A stretch of 64,000 nt of DNA, taken from NCBI GenBank assembly GCA_030824275.1, contig JAVBXY010000035.1, positions 248,001 to 312,000 of the forward strand, written 5' to 3'. Of the stretch, positions 50,635 to 62,170 are shown piece by piece (position 1 is the first letter of the stretch; every line of letters begins with the position of its first letter). A program made the position numbers and the translations under genes. Source of the stretch: Rhodocyclaceae bacterium. GTDB lineage: Bacteria > Pseudomonadota > Gammaproteobacteria > Burkholderiales > Rhodocyclaceae. Under the pieces are notes generated by a model. It ran no database searches and was not told the DNA's origin. It worked only from the letters and a program-made list of their open reading frames with translations.

Positions 50635-50871
50635 TCAATCGGCGCCGTTCTCTTGCGAGAAGTTGACGGGGCGCGCGGGGACGACGGTGGAGATAGCGTG
50701 CTTGTACACCATCTGGGTCACCGTGTTCTTGAGCAGGACCACGTACTGGTCGAAGGATTCGATCTGGCCTTGCAACTTGATGCCATTGACAAGGTAGATG
50801 GAAACCGGAACATGCTCGCGGCGCAAGGTGTTCAGAAACGGGTCTTGTAGCATTTGCCCTTTGTTACTCAT
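50635..50871 (-). CDS. hfq: RNA chaperone Hfq
   Basis: Hfq pairs small RNAs with mRNAs. The 78 residues have Sm1 ([34 protein letters not shown]) and Sm2 ([11 protein letters not shown]) motifs and a short tail, as usual in betaproteobacteria. The 104-base gap to der contains a dispersed repeat copy. Confidence 0.97.
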   Translation of the reverse strand: MSNKGQMLQDPFLNTLRREHVPVSIYLVNGIKLQGQIESFDQYVVLLKNTVTQMVYKHAISTVVPARPVNFSQENGAD

Positions 50872-50927
50872 GGTGTTGATCCCCTGCGGGTTAGGTTTTT
50901 ATAAGGAAACTAATGTAATCGATTTTG

Positions 50928-50955
50928 CATCGCCGTGCTACCAGCGCCGACTTTT
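50928..50955 (-). repeat. Dispersed 28-bp repeat, copy j (intergenic)
   Basis: It matches the consensus at 24 of 28 positions. It lies between der and hfq, 20 bases downstream of the der stop codon, and is one of only two fully non-coding copies in the window. Confidence 0.85.
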
Positions 50956-50975
50956 GGGGCCAGAAGCCGCGTGAA

Positions 50976-52304
50976 TCAGCGCCCATCCTTGGCGAAGGGA
51001 TTCTTTGATGTCCGGTACTGGATGCGCAGCGGCGTGCCCTGAAGCTTGAAGACTTCCATGAAGTACTTTTCCAGGAAGCGCGTATAGGACGCCGGAATCT
51101 GGTCCAGGGTGTTGCCATGGATGACAATGATCGGCGGATTGCTGCCACCCTGGTGGGCGTAGCGCAGCTTGGGCCGCGACAGTCCGTGACGTGGCGGTGC
51201 CTGCTTTTCCACCGCGCCGATCAGCGCACGGGTCAGGCGCGGCGTAGACATCTTGGCCATGGCGGCGGCGTAGGCCTTGTCCACCGAGCCGAGAATGCCG
51301 GCGATGCCCTGCCCTTTCAGCGCCGAAACGTAGTGCACGCGGGCAAAGCCGAGGAAGTTGAGCTTGCGCGCGATGTCGAGCTTGATGCGTTCCTTGCGGT
51401 AGTCGTCCACCGAGTCCCACTTGTTCACCGCCACCACCAGCGCCCGTCCGGCATCGATACAGAAGCCGGCGATATGGGCATCCTGATCGGAGATCTCCTG
51501 GGTGGCGTCCACCATCAGCACGGCGACGTTGGATTCCTCGACCGCTTGCAGGGTCTTGATCACCGAGAACTTCTCGATGGTCTCGAACACCTTGCCCTTG
51601 CGGCGCAGGCCGGCCGTATCCACCAGCGTGTAGGATCGGCCGTTGCGCTCGAAGGGAACTTCGATGGCATCCCGCGTGGTGCCCGGCATGTCGAAGGCGA
51701 TCACGCGCTCTTCGCCGAGCAGGGTGTTGATCAACGTGCTCTTTCCGACATTGGGGCGACCGACGATAGCGACGCGAGGACCGTGCTGCTCTTCGCCATC
51801 ACCGTCCTCATCGGGAAAGCGCTCGAGTGCGATATCCAGCAGTTCATGCACACCGTCGCCATGGGCGGAAGAAATCACATGAGGATCGCCGCAGCCCAGT
51901 TCGTAGAACTCGGCGCCGACCACCGCCCGATTCATGCCCTCGCCCTTGTTCACCGCCAGCAGCAAGGGCCGGCCGCTACGACGCAACAGCTCGGCGATCA
52001 CCTTGTCCTGAGGCGCGAGGCCAGTACGCGCATCGACGACAAAAATCAGCACATCGGCTTCGGCAATCGCGGCCTCGGCCTGGCGCGCCATTTCATGGAC
52101 AATGCCTTCCTTGGCCTGCGGCTCGAAGCCGCCCGTATCCACCACAAGATAGGGCTTGCTGCCGAGGCGACCGTGGCCGTAATGACGATCACGGGTCAGG
52201 CCCGGCTGATCGGCCACCAAGGCGTCGCGCGTGCGCGTCAGGCGGTTGAAGAGCGTCGATTTGCCGACGTTGGGACGGCCGACGATTACCAGGGTAGGTT
52301 TCAT
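50976..52304 (-). CDS. der: Ribosome biogenesis GTPase Der
   Basis: Der is an essential double GTPase for 50S assembly. The 442 residues have two G domains (each with GRPNVGKST, and DTGGF or [10 protein letters not shown] as G3) and a C-terminal KH-like domain. The ATG at 52304 shares a base with the bamB stop (TAATG); the frame continues upstream inside bamB but is not used. Confidence 0.96.
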   Translation of the reverse strand: MKPTLVIVGRPNVGKSTLFNRLTRTRDALVADQPGLTRDRHYGHGRLGSKPYLVVDTGGFEPQAKEGIVHEMARQAEAAIAEADVLIFVVDARTGLAPQDKVIAELLRRSGRPLLLAVNKGEGMNRAVVGAEFYELGCGDPHVISSAHGDGVHELLDIALERFPDEDGDGEEQHGPRVAIVGRPNVGKSTLINTLLGEERVIAFDMPGTTRDAIEVPFERNGRSYTLVDTAGLRRKGKVFETIEKFSVIKTLQAVEESNVAVLMVDATQEISDQDAHIAGFCIDAGRALVVAVNKWDSVDDYRKERIKLDIARKLNFLGFARVHYVSALKGQGIAGILGSVDKAYAAAMAKMSTPRLTRALIGAVEKQAPPRHGLSRPKLRYAHQGGSNPPIIVIHGNTLDQIPASYTRFLEKYFMEVFKLQGTPLRIQYRTSKNPFAKDGR

Positions 52305-53446
52305 TAACGGGGGTCGTAGGCGTACAGGCCGCCGTTGGTGGTCTGGATCAGGAAACCGCCGCCGAAGGCTTGCGGCTCGGCGCGCACGGCGCTGCCGTCG
52401 GTGGTGGCACGGGCGGCAAAGGCGCCGCTGTCGCGCGTCAGCAGGTGTACGACGCCCTGGTTGTCGGCGACAGCGACATGACTGCCGAGAGCCAGCGGAC
52501 GGGAAAGGCCGCGCATGAACAACTTGTCTTGCTTCCATACGCTGGCGCCGCTGCTGCGATCCAGTGCGTGAACCGCACCTTTTTCATCGGCCACATAGAC
52601 ATGACGGTTATCCATGTCGAGGCCGGCGCTGGAGGACATTTCCCGCGACCAGAGCGTGTTGCCGTTGTTGCCATCGAAGCAGGAAACGCGGCCCTGGAAG
52701 GCGACGGAGCAAATGGTGCTGCCGCTCACCGCCGGCTGACTGGTGATGTCGGCGACGCGCTCCAGTTCGGTGGCGCCTTTGGGCAGGGCAACCGTCACTT
52801 CCCACAGGGCGGCACCGTTGTTGTTGGCGATGGCGACCAGCTTACCGCCGGGGAAACCGGCCAGCGTCAGGCGACCGGCGAGCAGCACGCCGACGTTGGA
52901 ACGCAGAGACAGGGTCGGCGTGCTGCGCTGATATACCCAGCGACGCTTGCCGTCATTGGCATCGAAACCGAAGATGCGCGAATCACCGGAGCGGACAATG
53001 ACCAGCCCGTCGCCAATGGCCGGCGCCGCCAGTACTTCGGAGCTGACGCGGGCGCGCCAGAGTTCACGGCCGGTCGCGGCATCGAAGACGATGACCTCAC
53101 CCTTGGATGTACCCACGGCCACCAGCTTGCCATCGCTACCGGCACCGCCGGAAATCGGCTGTCCGGCGGTCACGCGCCAGACCTGGCTGCCATTGTCAAA
53201 ACGGGCGACGCTGCCGTCGCGGGCGGCGGCATACACGCTCTTGTCCACCACGGCGGGCGTAAAGGTAAATTCACCGGCGGCACCGATACCGGCCTGCCAG
53301 AGCGGACGCAATTCGGCACTGGACTGGATCGGCGTCAGTTCCGCCGCCTTGATCTTCGGCGCGCTGGAAGAAAATGGATTGAGCTTTTCCACCGTCGAGC
53401 AGGCGGTCAGCGTCAGGGCGGCCATCAATACGGCCAGGGTTCTCAC
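52304..53446 (-). CDS. bamB: Outer-membrane assembly lipoprotein BamB
   Basis: BamB is a beta-propeller scaffold of the BAM complex. The 380 residues have a lipoprotein signal (LTLTAC lipobox) and repeated PQQ-type blades such as [15 protein letters not shown] and [15 protein letters not shown]. The start is a GTG (53446) overlapping the upstream stop as GTGA. Confidence 0.95.
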   Translation of the reverse strand: MRTLAVLMAALTLTACSTVEKLNPFSSSAPKIKAAELTPIQSSAELRPLWQAGIGAAGEFTFTPAVVDKSVYAAARDGSVARFDNGSQVWRVTAGQPISGGAGSDGKLVAVGTSKGEVIVFDAATGRELWRARVSSEVLAAPAIGDGLVIVRSGDSRIFGFDANDGKRRWVYQRSTPTLSLRSNVGVLLAGRLTLAGFPGGKLVAIANNNGAALWEVTVALPKGATELERVADITSQPAVSGSTICSVAFQGRVSCFDGNNGNTLWSREMSSSAGLDMDNRHVYVADEKGAVHALDRSSGASVWKQDKLFMRGLSRPLALGSHVAVADNQGVVHLLTRDSGAFAARATTDGSAVRAEPQAFGGGFLIQTTNGGLYAYDPR

Positions 53447-54105
53447 TTGGCGGCTCCCAGCGTATCGCGCTTGGCCTGCACTACATCGCGATAGGCGGCA
53501 CGGGCGCCGGCTTCTTCGCTCTTAACGGCATCAATCTTGGCCAGCGAGGCATCGTAGGCGGCACGGGCCTCGGCGGTTTTTCCCTGAGCAGCAAGGATGT
53601 CGCCGCGCAATTCCGCGAAGCGCGGCAGGAAGGGAGCCGCCGGCTCGGTGGCGAGCTGCTTGAGCGCGTCGTCGTAGGATTTTTCGTCGAGCAACACGGC
53701 CGCCAGACGCAGACGGGCCAGCTCGCGCAGGCCAGGGTCCTTGGCGTTCTCCGCCGCCCAGGCCAGTTGCACACGGGCATTCTTCGGATCATTGGCATCG
53801 ATCTGGACACGGGCGGCGAGCAAGGCACCCATGCCGGCATAGGCCGAGCCGGAATACTTGTCGATCAGATCACCTGCCAGCTCGCGGGCACGCTTGGCGT
53901 CCTTCTGCGCAGCGGATTGCTGAAGTGCCGAGAACACGGCGGAGGCCTCGGCGGATTGCTTGCGCTGCCACCAGTTCCAACCCTGCCAGCCGGCGGCGGC
54001 AAGCGCGACGACCAGCAGGATGCCGGTAACGAGGTTGCCGTACAGCTTCCACCAGGTTTTCAGTTCGTCGAGCTGTTCCTGCTCTTCAAGGTCATAGACT
54101 GCCAT
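53443..54105 (-). CDS. yfgM: YfgM-like TPR membrane protein
   Basis: YfgM is an inner-membrane protein of the SecYEG/PpiD chaperone neighbourhood. The 220 residues have the short N-terminal cytoplasmic segment [20 protein letters not shown], one membrane helix ([19 protein letters not shown]) and periplasmic TPR-like helices. It overlaps the hisS end by 14 bases and is coupled to bamB. Confidence 0.92.
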   Translation of the reverse strand: MAVYDLEEQEQLDELKTWWKLYGNLVTGILLVVALAAAGWQGWNWWQRKQSAEASAVFSALQQSAAQKDAKRARELAGDLIDKYSGSAYAGMGALLAARVQIDANDPKNARVQLAWAAENAKDPGLRELARLRLAAVLLDEKSYDDALKQLATEPAAPFLPRFAELRGDILAAQGKTAEARAAYDASLAKIDAVKSEEAGARAAYRDVVQAKRDTLGAAK

Positions 54106-55399
54106 CGTCGTCTTCCATGGGGAAAAGTATGTCGCCGAGGTGATCGGCCAGTTCATCGAAAGCCACCCGGGTCTGGGCGGCCGGTTGATCGAAACCATCG
54201 CGCAGCGGCTTGACGCTGACGGCATTGGCCGCCGTCTCGTCATCGCCGACTATCAGGGCCACGGGGGCACCGGAGCCATCGGCCTTCTTCATCTGCGACT
54301 TGAAGCTGCCGCCACCGCAATGCATGTGAATGGCGAAGCCAGCATCGCGCAGGGATTCGGCGATGCGAAATGCAAAACGTCCTGCGGCCTCGCCCTGATG
54401 CACGAGATAGGCATCCGGCGTCGGCGCATCGTGCTTGTGACCCTGATCCTGCCACAGGGCCAGCAGGCGCTCGATGCCCATGGCAAAGCCACAGGCAGGC
54501 GCCGCCTTGCCGCCGAGCTGCGCGATCAGGCCGTCGTAACGACCGCCGGCGCAGACCGTGCCCTGAGCACCGAGCTGATCGGTGACCCACTCGAACACGG
54601 TGAGGTTGTAGTAATCGAGGCCACGTACCAGGCGCGGATTGATGCGATAGGGAATCGACAGGTCCTTGAGGAACTGCTGCACACCCTCGAAATGCTTGAG
54701 GGATTCCTCGCCGAGATAGTCGATCAGCTTGGGCGCGCCTTCCACCAGAGTCTGCATGGCAGGGTTTTTGGTGTCGAGGATGCGCAGCGGATTGCTGTGC
54801 AGGCGGCGCTGGGCCTCGGCATCGAGTTGATCCTTGTGGCCGTCGAGATAGGCGATCAGTTCGGCACGATGACGAGCGCGTTCCTCGCTCTGGCCCAGCG
54901 AGTTGATTTCGAGGCGGATGCCGTCGAGACCCAGGTCGTCCCACAGGCGCGAGCACATGGCGATTTGCTCGGCATCGACATCCGGGCCAGCAAAACCGAG
55001 GGCCTCCACGCCGACCTGATGGAACTGGCGATAGCGGCCCTTCTGCGGTCGCTCGTGGCGGAACATCGGGCCCATGTACCACAGGCGCTTGGGGCCTTCG
55101 TAGAGCAGATTGTGCTGGAGCACGGCGCGCACGCAGGAGGCCGTACCTTCCGGACGCAGGGTCAGCTTCTCGCCATTAAGGGAGTCCTCGAAGGAATACA
55201 TTTCCTTCTCGACGATATCGGTGACTTCGCCGATGGCGCGGGAGAACAGCGGCGTCGGCTCGACCATGGGCATGCGGATCGGACGGTAGCCGTAGGCGGA
55301 CAACCAGTCGCGCACGGTCTCCTCGAACTGCTCCCAGAGTTCGGCGTCGGCAGGCAGGATGTCGTTCATCCCGCGAATGGCTTGCAATGTGGTGCTCAT
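54092..55399 (-). CDS. hisS: Histidyl-tRNA synthetase
   Basis: HisS charges tRNA-His. The 435 residues have class II motifs: motif 1 ([17 protein letters not shown] region), motif 2 ([13 protein letters not shown] then [21 protein letters not shown]) and the histidine-specific [11 protein letters not shown]. The C-terminal anticodon-binding domain is intact. ispG lies 6 bases upstream. Confidence 0.97.
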   Translation of the reverse strand: MSTTLQAIRGMNDILPADAELWEQFEETVRDWLSAYGYRPIRMPMVEPTPLFSRAIGEVTDIVEKEMYSFEDSLNGEKLTLRPEGTASCVRAVLQHNLLYEGPKRLWYMGPMFRHERPQKGRYRQFHQVGVEALGFAGPDVDAEQIAMCSRLWDDLGLDGIRLEINSLGQSEERARHRAELIAYLDGHKDQLDAEAQRRLHSNPLRILDTKNPAMQTLVEGAPKLIDYLGEESLKHFEGVQQFLKDLSIPYRINPRLVRGLDYYNLTVFEWVTDQLGAQGTVCAGGRYDGLIAQLGGKAAPACGFAMGIERLLALWQDQGHKHDAPTPDAYLVHQGEAAGRFAFRIAESLRDAGFAIHMHCGGGSFKSQMKKADGSGAPVALIVGDDETAANAVSVKPLRDGFDQPAAQTRVAFDELADHLGDILFPMEDDDGSL

Positions 55400-55405
55400 T
55401 ATTTT

Positions 55406-56662
<1,257 letters not shown>

Positions 56663-56670
56663 GCGGGACC

Positions 56671-57591
56671 TTATTCGACCGTCAGACGGGCGACTTCTTC
56701 GCGGGTATGCGGTTTGAGGTCGATGTTACGCCCGGCCATGGACATGCGCACGCCGGAGGCCTTGCCGATCCATATCTGGAACGGCGCCTTGCCATCCACG
56801 TTCTGCTTGGTACCTGCCGGATATTCGCCGACGAAAACCACTTTTTGCGCCGCATCGCGAATCTCGATCCAGGAACGGTCATCGAACTCGACACGCAAAC
56901 CGGATGTCGAAACCGGCGCTGGCGCTACGGTGGTGGTAGCGGACGCTGGCGCAGAGGCAGCAGCGGGTGGCGTCGCAGCATCCGCTGCTGCCGACGAGGG
57001 CTCAGCGGGCAGCACTGCGGGAGCAACGACGGTGGCAGCAGGAACAGCGACAGCGGTTTGCGGCGCAACCACGGCTGGCGTGGCCACAGGCTCGCTGGCG
57101 GACTCCGGCCGGGTAAGGAACCAGAACGCCGCCAACCCCACAACCAGCAAGACAAAGCCAGCCGCAATGGCCCGGGGAGGGACCCGCTCGATCAGTGACG
57201 GTTGCTCTGCCTCGCCCATGTTGGTGGGCGGCCGAACATCGGCCTCCGGCGCGGGCACCGCCGGATCGAGGTTTGCCAGCAGCGGCACGGCATCGATCTT
57301 GAGCAGCTTGGCGTAGCTGCGGACGAAACCGCGCACCGCCGTGGCACCGGGCAAGCTGGCGTAATCGTCGGCCTCCAGCGCCTCGATCTGGCGGGGACTG
57401 AAGCGAATGATCTGCGCCACGTCAGCGACGGACAAGCCGCGCTCCTCCCGCGCCGTACGCAAGGCGACGCCCGCTGTTACCGGTGCGGGCGATGCGACGA
57501 CCAGCGGCTCCGATGGCGTCGCATCCGGCTCCCGATCAAGGGCATCCTGTTCGACGGGTTCCTGCATAACGGACTCCTGCGGCTCGCTCAC
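56671..57591 (-). CDS. rodZ: Cytoskeleton protein RodZ
   Basis: RodZ links MreB to the cell-wall elongation machinery. The 306 residues have an N-terminal helix-turn-helix domain ([20 protein letters not shown]), one membrane helix ([19 protein letters not shown]), an Ala/Pro/Val-rich linker and a C-terminal DUF4115 domain ([20 protein letters not shown]). The start is a GTG (57591) overlapping the pilW stop. Confidence 0.93.
   Translation of the reverse strand: MSEPQESVMQEPVEQDALDREPDATPSEPLVVASPAPVTAGVALRTAREERGLSVADVAQIIRFSPRQIEALEADDYASLPGATAVRGFVRSYAKLLKIDAVPLLANLDPAVPAPEADVRPPTNMGEAEQPSLIERVPPRAIAAGFVLLVVGLAAFWFLTRPESASEPVATPAVVAPQTAVAVPAATVVAPAVLPAEPSSAAADAATPPAAASAPASATTTVAPAPVSTSGLRVEFDDRSWIEIRDAAQKVVFVGEYPAGTKQNVDGKAPFQIWIGKASGVRMSMAGRNIDLKPHTREEVARLTVE
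56907..56934 (+). repeat. Dispersed 28-bp repeat, degenerate copy
   Basis: It matches at 19 of 28 positions, with the central CGGCGCTGGCG intact but AAACC in place of AAAGT. It lies antisense in the rodZ linker, encoding TVAPAPVST, similar to the peptides encoded by the antisense copies in the prepilin and hflK. Confidence 0.4.
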
Positions 57592-58382
57592 TCGAAATGC
57601 CCCTGATTGAACTGACGCAACTCGTTGGAACCGGGGAAGCGGCGGCGCAACTGGGCGGCATAGCGCAGCTCGGCTTCCCGGTTGCCCAGTTTGCGTTCGG
57701 TACGCAACGCGAGCCAGACCAGTTCGACCGTCGGCTCCTGCATTTTTTCGATGTCAAGCAGCCATTGCCGGGCCTCCATGTACCGGCCCTGGCGATAGGC
57801 GATGTCCGCCAGCCAGAACAAGGCCTGGGTGTTGGTCGGATTCAGGCGCACGGCCTGCATCAGATATTCCTCGGCGGCCTTGTCGTTCTTCAGGCGCACC
57901 GAGCAGATACCGGCATTGGTATAGGGCCGCGTCGGCGTGGTGTAGAGAGGGTTGCGGGCCGCCACCATGAAATACTCAATGGAGCGCTGTTCGCGGGCAT
58001 TCTGGCAGAGGAACCAGCCGAAGTTGTTGCTGATCTCCGGGTCGCCAGGAGCGAGGCTTAGTGCCTTGTTGAAATTCTCTTCGGCCAGTCGCGGCTCGTT
58101 CAGCATCATGTGCGCGAGGCCAAGGAGGTTATGGGCTGGCGCATAGGACGAGTCGACCGCCAACGCGGCGCGAGCCTCTTCCTGGGCCACGGCAATCCGT
58201 CCGTCGAGCAGATACAGCGAGCCCAGTTCGGTATGCACCTTGGCGCTTTGCTGGGCCTCGTTCACCGGCGCCTGGGCGGACATCGGTTGCCGCACCCCGC
58301 TACCGCTGTCGGGGCCGCTGCCCGTCGTGGTACAGGCAGCAAGCAGCGCTGCGCTCAGGAATGCCGCCAGGATGTTTTTCAT
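57588..58382 (-). CDS. pilW: Type IV pilus biogenesis lipoprotein PilW/PilF
   Basis: PilW/PilF is an outer-membrane lipoprotein that pilots assembly of the type IV pilus secretin. The 264 residues have a lipobox (LLAAC) and about six TPR units (for example [20 protein letters not shown]). It lies between rlmN and rodZ, the usual position. Its partner is expected to be a PilQ encoded elsewhere, though the MshL secretin in this window is another candidate. Confidence 0.92.
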   Translation of the reverse strand: MKNILAAFLSAALLAACTTTGSGPDSGSGVRQPMSAQAPVNEAQQSAKVHTELGSLYLLDGRIAVAQEEARAALAVDSSYAPAHNLLGLAHMMLNEPRLAEENFNKALSLAPGDPEISNNFGWFLCQNAREQRSIEYFMVAARNPLYTTPTRPYTNAGICSVRLKNDKAAEEYLMQAVRLNPTNTQALFWLADIAYRQGRYMEARQWLLDIEKMQEPTVELVWLALRTERKLGNREAELRYAAQLRRRFPGSNELRQFNQGHFE

Positions 58383-59482
58383 GAATGAAGTTCCGTTGCC
58401 GTCGGCTTGCCTGCCACGGCACGTATCACGCGCCGCGATTTGTCGAGAACCTTGCCGGCCAATTGTCCGCAGGCAGCGTCGATGTCATCACCTCGTGTCT
58501 TGCGGGTGGTAGTGACGATGCCTCCCTCGATCAGATGCGTGGCAAAGCGCCGCACACGATCCGCCGGCGAACGGCGGAAACCGGAATCGGGGAAAGGATT
58601 GAAAGGAATCAGGTTGAACTTGCACGGCACGTCGCGCACAAGGTGCAGCAAGGCGCGGGCATCCTCATCGCGGTCATTGACGCCATCGAGCATCACATAC
58701 TCGAAGGTAATGAAATCGCGCGGCGCATGGTGCAGATAACGCTGACAGGCCGCCATCAACTCGGCCAGCGGATACTTGCGGTTGATCGGCACCAGCTTGT
58801 CGCGCAGGCCGTCGGTAGGCGCGTGCAGCGAAACAGCCAGCGCCACCGGACAGGCTTCGGCAAGACGATCCATGGCTGGAACGATGCCGGAGGTCGATAC
58901 CGTCACACGTCGGCGCGACAGACCATAGGCATGATCGTCGAGCATCAGGCGCAGGGCTGGAATCAGGTTGTCGAAATTGGCCAGGGGCTCGCCCATGCCC
59001 ATCAGCACGACGTTGCTGATGATGCGCTCGCCGCCAGCGACCCGCCCGAGGGCGCGATTGGCCTGCCAGAGCTGGCCGATGATTTCGGCGGTGCTCAGGT
59101 TGCGATTGAAGCCCTGGCGCCCAGTCGAACAAAAGGCGCATTCGAGGGCGCAGCCGGCTTGCGACGAAACGCAGAGCGTGCCGCGATCATCCTCGGGGAT
59201 GAAGACGGTTTCGACGGCATTGCCATTGCCGACATCGAAGAGAAACTTGCGCGTGCCGTCATCCGAGAGCTTGTCGCTGATGACCGGCGGCGGCGTCACC
59301 ACCGCCTCGGTCAGCAGCTTCTCGCGCAGAGACTTGGCGATATCGGTCATGGCGTTGAAATCGCCCTCCCCGGATTGATGCATCCAGCGCAAAACCTGAC
59401 GCGCACGGAAGGGCTTTTCGCCCTGCTGCGCGAACCAGGCCGTCAGGCCGTCAGCATCGAAATCGAGGAGGTTGACCGCCAT
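58379..59482 (-). CDS. rlmN: Dual-specificity 23S rRNA/tRNA adenosine-C2 methyltransferase RlmN
   Basis: RlmN is a radical SAM enzyme that methylates A2503 of 23S rRNA and A37 of some tRNAs. The 367 residues contain the radical-SAM cysteines in [16 protein letters not shown], the [14 protein letters not shown] segment and the C-terminal catalytic Cys in AACGQL. Its stop overlaps the pilW ATG (ATGA). Confidence 0.96.
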   Translation of the reverse strand: MAVNLLDFDADGLTAWFAQQGEKPFRARQVLRWMHQSGEGDFNAMTDIAKSLREKLLTEAVVTPPPVISDKLSDDGTRKFLFDVGNGNAVETVFIPEDDRGTLCVSSQAGCALECAFCSTGRQGFNRNLSTAEIIGQLWQANRALGRVAGGERIISNVVLMGMGEPLANFDNLIPALRLMLDDHAYGLSRRRVTVSTSGIVPAMDRLAEACPVALAVSLHAPTDGLRDKLVPINRKYPLAELMAACQRYLHHAPRDFITFEYVMLDGVNDRDEDARALLHLVRDVPCKFNLIPFNPFPDSGFRRSPADRVRRFATHLIEGGIVTTTRKTRGDDIDAACGQLAGKVLDKSRRVIRAVAGKPTATELHS

Positions 59483-59486
59483 GAAA

Positions 59487-59912
59487 TCAGCGCGAGTAAA
59501 CGTTCAACGCGGGGAAGAAATAGGCGATCTCGACGGCGGCGGTTTCCGGCGCGTCGGAACCATGGACGGCATTGGCGTCGATGGAGTCAGCGAAGTCGGC
59601 GCGGATGGTGCCCTTCTCGGCCTTCTTCGGATCGGTGGCGCCCATCAGGTCGCGGTTCTTGAGGATGGCGCCTTCGCCTTCCAGGGCCTGAATCATGACG
59701 GGGCCGGAAATCATGAACTCGACGAGATCCTTGAAGAAGGGACGGGCCTTGTGCACGGCATAGAAGCCTTCCGCTTCCTGGCGCGACAGATGCACCATAC
59801 GCGCGGCGATGATCTTGAGGCCGGCGTCCTCGAAACGGGAATAGATCTTGCCGATCACGTTCTTCGCCACGGCATCGGGTTTGATGATCGACAGGGTGCG
59901 TTCAACAGCCAT
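59487..59912 (-). CDS. ndk: Nucleoside diphosphate kinase
   Basis: Ndk balances nucleoside triphosphate pools. The 141 residues start [20 protein letters not shown] and have the catalytic His in [17 protein letters not shown] lies seven bases before the ATG at 59912; the open frame upstream is not conserved. It is the first gene of the cluster that ends with purA. The 180-base gap upstream holds the dctM terminator. Confidence 0.97.
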   Translation of the reverse strand: MAVERTLSIIKPDAVAKNVIGKIYSRFEDAGLKIIAARMVHLSRQEAEGFYAVHKARPFFKDLVEFMISGPVMIQALEGEGAILKNRDLMGATDPKKAEKGTIRADFADSIDANAVHGSDAPETAAVEIAYFFPALNVYSR

Positions 59913-60046
59913 TACATTCTCCAGTACAGGTTGGACTACATCAAAATTGGACGACAAAAACAAGTGAGCCCACTGAAAACCATGCTCACAAAAGCTAACT
60001 CGATATTTTAGCTCAGTTTCTTTACCCAGACCGAGGGCCGTACACG

Positions 60047-60070
60047 AAAAAGCCCGGCCGAAGCCGGGCT
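60047..60070 (-). terminator. Rho-independent terminator after dctM
   Basis: AGCCCGGC and GCCGGGCT pair around CGAA. On the minus strand the stem is followed by a run of T (A-run at 60047-60051). It separates the TRAP operon from ndk. Confidence 0.85.
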
Positions 60071-60092
60071 GCTTGCGCTGCCGGAACAGGCG

Positions 60093-61376
60093 TTACAGCA
60101 TTCCCAGATAGCGGGGAAACCAGAGCGTCAATCCGGGCCAGTAGGTCACCACCATGAGGAAGCCGAGCATCGCCAGCAACCAGGGCCAGACGGCCACGGT
60201 CAGCTCGGTGATACCCATCTTGGTGATGCCCGATGCGACATAAAGATTCAGACCCACCGGCGGGTGACACATACCGACTTCCATGTTCACCACCATGATG
60301 ATGCCGAAGTGCACCGGATCGATGCCCAGTTTCATCGCCACCGGGAACAGGATGGGGGCGAAGATCAGCACGATGGAGGATGGCTCCATGAAATTGCCGG
60401 CCAGCAAAAGGATCACGTTAACAGCCAGCAGGAAGGCGATCACGCCAAGGCCATTGCCGAGCATCCAGTCCGCCAGCGCCTGGGGGATGTTCTCGTTGGT
60501 CATGATGAAAGAGAACAGCACGGCATTGGTGATGATGTAGAGCAGCATCGCCGACATGTTGGCCGAGTTGAGCAGCACCTTCGGCACGTCCTTGAGGCCC
60601 ATGTCCTTATAGACGAAGACGGCGACGATGAAGGCGTATACCGCGCTCATGGCTGCTGCCTCGGTCGGCGTGAACATGCCGGTGTAGATGCCGCCCATGA
60701 CCACGACGATGAGGAACAGGCCCCAGGCGGAATCCTTGAACGCCTTGAGACGCTGAGCGAGCGTCGCCTTGGGCAAGCGCGGATAGTCGAACTTGCGCGC
60801 CCGCCACCAGGTAACGCCGCCCAATGTTGCCGCCAACGCCAGACCCGGCACCACGCCGGCCATGAACAGAGCGCCGATGGAAGTGTTGGTCGCCACCGCA
60901 TACATCACCATCACGATGGACGGCGGGATGAGGATGCCCAATGCCCCGGAGGTGGTAATGATGCCGGCACCGAACTTGTTCGGGAAACCCGCCTTGACCA
61001 TCGCTGGCAGCAGGATCGAGCCGATGGCCACCACGGTAGCGGGAGATGAACCCGACACTGCCGCGAACAGCGCACAGGCCAAAACTCCGCCGAGGCCGAG
61101 GCCGCCATACCAATGACCGACCATGGCTGTTGCGAAGTTGATCATCCGTCGCGCCACGCCGCCGTGAGTCAAAAAGTTACCGGCGAGGATGAAGAATGGA
61201 ATGGCCATGATCTCGAACTTCTCGATGCCAGTGAAGAGCTTGAGCGCCACCGACTCCAGCGGTACCTCGGTCATGGTGAATAGAAAGCTCAGTACCGTAA
61301 GGCCGAGGGAAATCGAGATCGGCATGCCGGTGAGCATCAGAACCAGCAGCAGGATGAAGATAAAGGCCGCGTTCAT
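60093..61376 (-). CDS. dctM: TRAP transporter large permease DctM
   Basis: DctM is the translocation subunit of a sodium-driven TRAP importer. The 427 residues have about twelve hydrophobic segments and conserved pieces such as GMPISISLGLTVLSFLF, AVSGSSPATVVAIGSILLPAM and PPSIVMVMYAVAT. The DctM ATG overlaps the dctQ stop. Confidence 0.95.
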   Translation of the reverse strand: MNAAFIFILLLVLMLTGMPISISLGLTVLSFLFTMTEVPLESVALKLFTGIEKFEIMAIPFFILAGNFLTHGGVARRMINFATAMVGHWYGGLGLGGVLACALFAAVSGSSPATVVAIGSILLPAMVKAGFPNKFGAGIITTSGALGILIPPSIVMVMYAVATNTSIGALFMAGVVPGLALAATLGGVTWWRARKFDYPRLPKATLAQRLKAFKDSAWGLFLIVVVMGGIYTGMFTPTEAAAMSAVYAFIVAVFVYKDMGLKDVPKVLLNSANMSAMLLYIITNAVLFSFIMTNENIPQALADWMLGNGLGVIAFLLAVNVILLLAGNFMEPSSIVLIFAPILFPVAMKLGIDPVHFGIIMVVNMEVGMCHPPVGLNLYVASGITKMGITELTVAVWPWLLAMLGFLMVVTYWPGLTLWFPRYLGML

Positions 61377-62092
61377 TTGCGATCTCCTTCGCCATTCGCC
61401 GTGTCGCCAGAGCCGACTTTGGGCTCGCCCATCTGTTCATGCTTTACATCGTGAGGGTGAAGGTTGTCGCCCATTTCATACGGATTCGCATCCACAGGAA
61501 TGGCATCCTCTTCAATGCCATCGACGTGTCCATGGTCATGATGGGGTAGTTCCCCGGTGCGAATGAAGCCCCAGGTAACTTGCAGGAAGCGGAAGGACAT
61601 CAGCGAAGAGCCCAGCGGAATCGCGCTATAGACCATCCAGGTCGGCCATTCGAGATCGGGTGTTGTCGGGCCTTCCGGAATGCCGTCCAGGGGCATGGCT
61701 GCGAGCTTGAGAAAGGCGTAATGCGCACCGTTTTCCCAGACGAAATGGGCACCGAGGGTGGCGACGATACCGGTGAAGGTCGCGCCGGCCAATAGGCCGA
61801 AGACAATGAACTTGAAACGGGTGTTTTCAGAAAGCCGATTGATCAACACATCGACGCCGACGTGAATGCCGGTCCGCACGCCATAGGCGGCGCCAAACTT
61901 GGCCATCCAGACGAACATGATGATGCACAGTTCCTGCGCCCAACTGAAGTTAAGTCCCAGTAGCCAATCCTGCAAGCCCGGAATTGCAAAACCTGCCAGA
62001 TAGCGATGCACGACGGCGAGAAAAATAATGAGCGTCGCCGCGCCCATGAGGAAGGTCACCAGCCATTCCTCAAGATGGTCGAGTAGCTTCAT
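61373..62092 (-). CDS. dctQ: TRAP transporter small permease DctQ with extended acidic/histidine tail
   Basis: DctQ is the small membrane subunit. The 239 residues have four hydrophobic segments ending near residue 170, longer than the roughly 160-190 residues common for DctQ. The extra C-terminal tail of about 60 residues is rich in His, Asp and Glu (ELPHHDHGHVDGIEED, later HPHDVKHEQ). Its last residues (KVGSGDTANGEG) come from a dispersed repeat copy. Confidence 0.9.
   Translation of the reverse strand: MKLLDHLEEWLVTFLMGAATLIIFLAVVHRYLAGFAIPGLQDWLLGLNFSWAQELCIIMFVWMAKFGAAYGVRTGIHVGVDVLINRLSENTRFKFIVFGLLAGATFTGIVATLGAHFVWENGAHYAFLKLAAMPLDGIPEGPTTPDLEWPTWMVYSAIPLGSSLMSFRFLQVTWGFIRTGELPHHDHGHVDGIEEDAIPVDANPYEMGDNLHPHDVKHEQMGEPKVGSGDTANGEGDRK
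61394..61421 (-). repeat. Dispersed 28-bp repeat, copy l
   Basis: It matches the consensus at 23 of 28 positions. It lies at the very 3' end of dctQ in the sense direction and reads KVGSGDTAN. Confidence 0.75.
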
Positions 62093-62124
62093 GAGCCTAT
62101 TCCCCGATGGATGGAAGATGCGGA

Positions 62125-62154
62125 CGACGGCCCATCTATCGATAGGCCGTCGTT
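62125..62154 (-). promoter_or_regulatory. Intercistronic hairpin between dctP and dctQ
   Basis: A perfect 9-base stem (ACGACGGCC with GGCCGTCGT) encloses a 12-base loop. There is no T-run, so it is more likely a stabilising or attenuating hairpin after dctP than a full terminator. This fits the higher binding-protein expression often seen in TRAP operons. Confidence 0.45.
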
Positions 62155-62170
62155 CATACGGCAGTCCGGA

